NCBI GenBank assembly: GCA_937959285.1
Contig: CALGAR010000002.1
Coordinates: 1-64,000 of the forward strand
Length of the DNA stretch: 64,000 bases
Direction: 5' to 3'
From: an uncultured Bryobacterales bacterium
GTDB lineage: Bacteria > Acidobacteriota > Terriglobia > Bryobacterales > Bryobacteraceae
In this document: positions 63,085 to 64,000 of the stretch, one piece after another
Position numbering within the stretch: position 1 is the first letter of the stretch
Layout of the letters: every line of letters starts with the position of its first letter
The notes under the pieces: model-generated
Databases searched by the model: none
Told to the model about the DNA's origin: nothing
The model's input: the letters and a program-made list of their open reading frames with translations, nothing else
Made by a program: the position numbers and the translations under genes

Positions 63085-63091
63085 AAGCGTC

Positions 63092-63097
63092 AGTATA
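63092..63097 (-). promoter_or_regulatory. -10-like TATACT for the amidohydrolase gene
   Basis: Minus-strand TATACT ends 7 nt before ATG 63084, with no Shine-Dalgarno sequence between. Confidence 0.5.
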
Positions 63098-63130
63098 AAG
63101 CTTTCCCCGAAGCCGCTCCCCGGTGTCCCC

Positions 63131-63136
63131 TATAAT
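63131..63136 (+). promoter_or_regulatory. -10-like TATAAT for thrC
   Basis: TATAAT lies within CCCC-TATAATT-GGGG and ends 8 nt before GTG 63145. The flanking CCCC/GGGG form a small inverted repeat. No -35 match. Confidence 0.5.
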
Positions 63137-63144
63137 TGGGGTTT

Positions 63145-64000
63145 GTGCCTGTAGAACTGATTTGCTTCTCCCCCGGATGCCGGGCTCACTATCCGATTAC
63201 GGAGGTCATTTATACATGTCCGTCCTGCGGCGGGCTGCTGGAGGTGCGCGACGACGGTCCCCATCCTTCGCCTGAATCGCTGAAGGCAACATGGCGCGAG
63301 CGCCGCATGAGCCTGAACCCGCTCGACCAAAGCGGCGTCTGGCGATTTCGGGAGATCCTGCGCTTCCTCGATCGCGAGGACTGTGTCGTCACCTTGCGCG
63401 AGGGCAACACCCCGTTACTCGATGCGCCGAAGGCTGCCGAGTACGCTGGCCTTGACCGGCTGACATTCAAGCATCAGGGCTATAATCCGACGGGGTCCTT
63501 CAAGGACAATGGAATGACCGCGGGCGTCGCGCAAGCGCGGCGGCTGGGAATGAAGCGTGTGGCGTGCGTCTCGACGGGAAACACGTCCGCGTCGATGGCA
63601 GCGTACGCGAGCGCCGGCGGCCTTGATCCGATCATCTTCATCCCGCACGGCAACATCAGCTATGGAAAACTCGCCCAGGCACTCGAATACGGAGCGCTCA
63701 CGTTCCAGGTGGAAGCGAACTTCGACGAAATCCTCGCACTCGTCCGCGTGCTTGCGGAACGCCTGGGTATCTATCTCCTCAACTCCATCAACCCGTTCCG
63801 TATCGAGGGCCAAAAGATTATAGCCGTCGAAATGATGGAGCAGCGCGCCTGGAATCCGCCCGATTGGATTGTGCTCCCGGGAGGCAATCTGGGCAACACC
63901 GCAGCAATTGGCAAAGGGCTACGAGAGATGCTTGAGCTGGGTCTGATCTCGCGTCTTCCCAGGCTGGCAGTGATCCAGGCAGAAGGCGCAGCCCCCTTCT
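63145..64000 (+). CDS. thrC: Threonine synthase, 3' partial
   Basis: The first 285 codons of a threonine synthase, cut by the right edge of the window. It converts O-phosphohomoserine to threonine with PLP. An N-terminal zinc-ribbon-like pair (ICFSPGC and YTCPSCGGLLEV) precedes LREGNTPLLDAPK, the PLP-lysine motif YNPTGSFKDNGMT and VSTGNTSASMAAYA; PGGNLGNTAAIG follows. The start is GTG 63145: TATAAT ends 8 nt before it and GGGG lies between, so the mRNA may be leaderless. Divergent from the amidohydrolase gene, with a shared 60-nt promoter region. Confidence 0.94.
   Translation, partial: MPVELICFSPGCRAHYPITEVIYTCPSCGGLLEVRDDGPHPSPESLKATWRERRMSLNPLDQSGVWRFREILRFLDREDCVVTLREGNTPLLDAPKAAEYAGLDRLTFKHQGYNPTGSFKDNGMTAGVAQARRLGMKRVACVSTGNTSASMAAYASAGGLDPIIFIPHGNISYGKLAQALEYGALTFQVEANFDEILALVRVLAERLGIYLLNSINPFRIEGQKIIAVEMMEQRAWNPPDWIVLPGGNLGNTAAIGKGLREMLELGLISRLPRLAVIQAEGAAPF

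Overview
The window looks like a chromosomal segment of an acidobacterium, most likely of the Bryobacterales/Solibacteraceae type. The evidence is family content rather than a marker gene: a duplicated MacB/FtsX permease of the acidobacterial orphan-permease (ADOP) kind, a very large TonB-dependent receptor with an N-terminal carboxypeptidase-regulatory/Cna-B-like domain, three DUF1080 proteins, many Tat-exported small enzymes, and GC-rich, tightly packed genes with frequent GTG/TTG starts. No rRNA, phage, IS transposase or CRISPR array was seen. One tRNA (Ser, anticodon GCT) is present.

Layout. 1-4.2 kb: a left-truncated, internally deleted GH31-like protein, a UMF1-type MFS transporter and an NfeD/SPFH membrane pair, convergent with an ADOP permease (4.2-6.7 kb). 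7-9.7 kb: M3 oligopeptidase facing a secreted DUF1080 protein. 9.8-13.7 kb: an unknown 100-aa gene, hfq, hflX, pgsA and a RodZ-like gene. 13.7-17.7 kb: five genes joined by overlapping stop/start codons (GT2 glycosyltransferase, two methyltransferases, M28/glutaminyl-cyclase-like, Tat-cupin), closed by a strong hairpin. 17.8-26.4 kb (minus): sdhCAB, argS, acnA and a DUF4440 gene, so most of a TCA-cycle block. 26.6-36.9 kb (minus): SulP transporter, TonB receptor with a Tat-exported HisC-like aminotransferase, a small exported metzincin-motif protein, an M16 peptidase and a DinB-like protein. 36.9-40.3 kb: lpd-lipB-E2, giving lipoate-dependent 2-oxoacid dehydrogenase parts without E1. 40.5-42.8 kb: two tandem paralogous secreted alpha/beta hydrolases. 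43-50.1 kb (minus): gamma-glutamyltransferase, D-apionate-lactonase-like protein, two DUF1080 proteins and an exported RraA-like protein, followed after a hairpin by a YfcE-like phosphoesterase. 50.2-52.2 kb: a 54-aa zinc-ribbon protein, DinB and an ArnT-like glycosyltransferase. 52.4-54.3 kb: accessory patch with an orphan PIN-domain gene, a frameshifted Rhs remnant and tRNA-Ser. 54.4-64 kb: an NfrB-like glycosyltransferase with a C-terminal MshEN-like domain, M14 carboxypeptidase, aguB-aguA (agmatine to putrescine), NUDIX, an amidohydrolase fused to a CIA30-like domain, and the start of thrC at the right edge.

How it fits together: mostly a heterotrophic, envelope-oriented gene set (exported peptidases, lactonase/DUF1080 enzymes, TonB uptake, polysaccharide synthesis) beside core TCA, lipoate, translation and polyamine genes. 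The most distinctive items are the exported GGT/apionate-lactonase/DUF1080/RraA operon, the DUF1080 protein with a membrane hairpin inserted inside its fold, the GH31 relative lacking its nucleophile region, the NfrB-like synthase without NfrA, and several -10-like hexamers 7-11 nt ahead of start codons that suggest leaderless or nearly leaderless transcripts.
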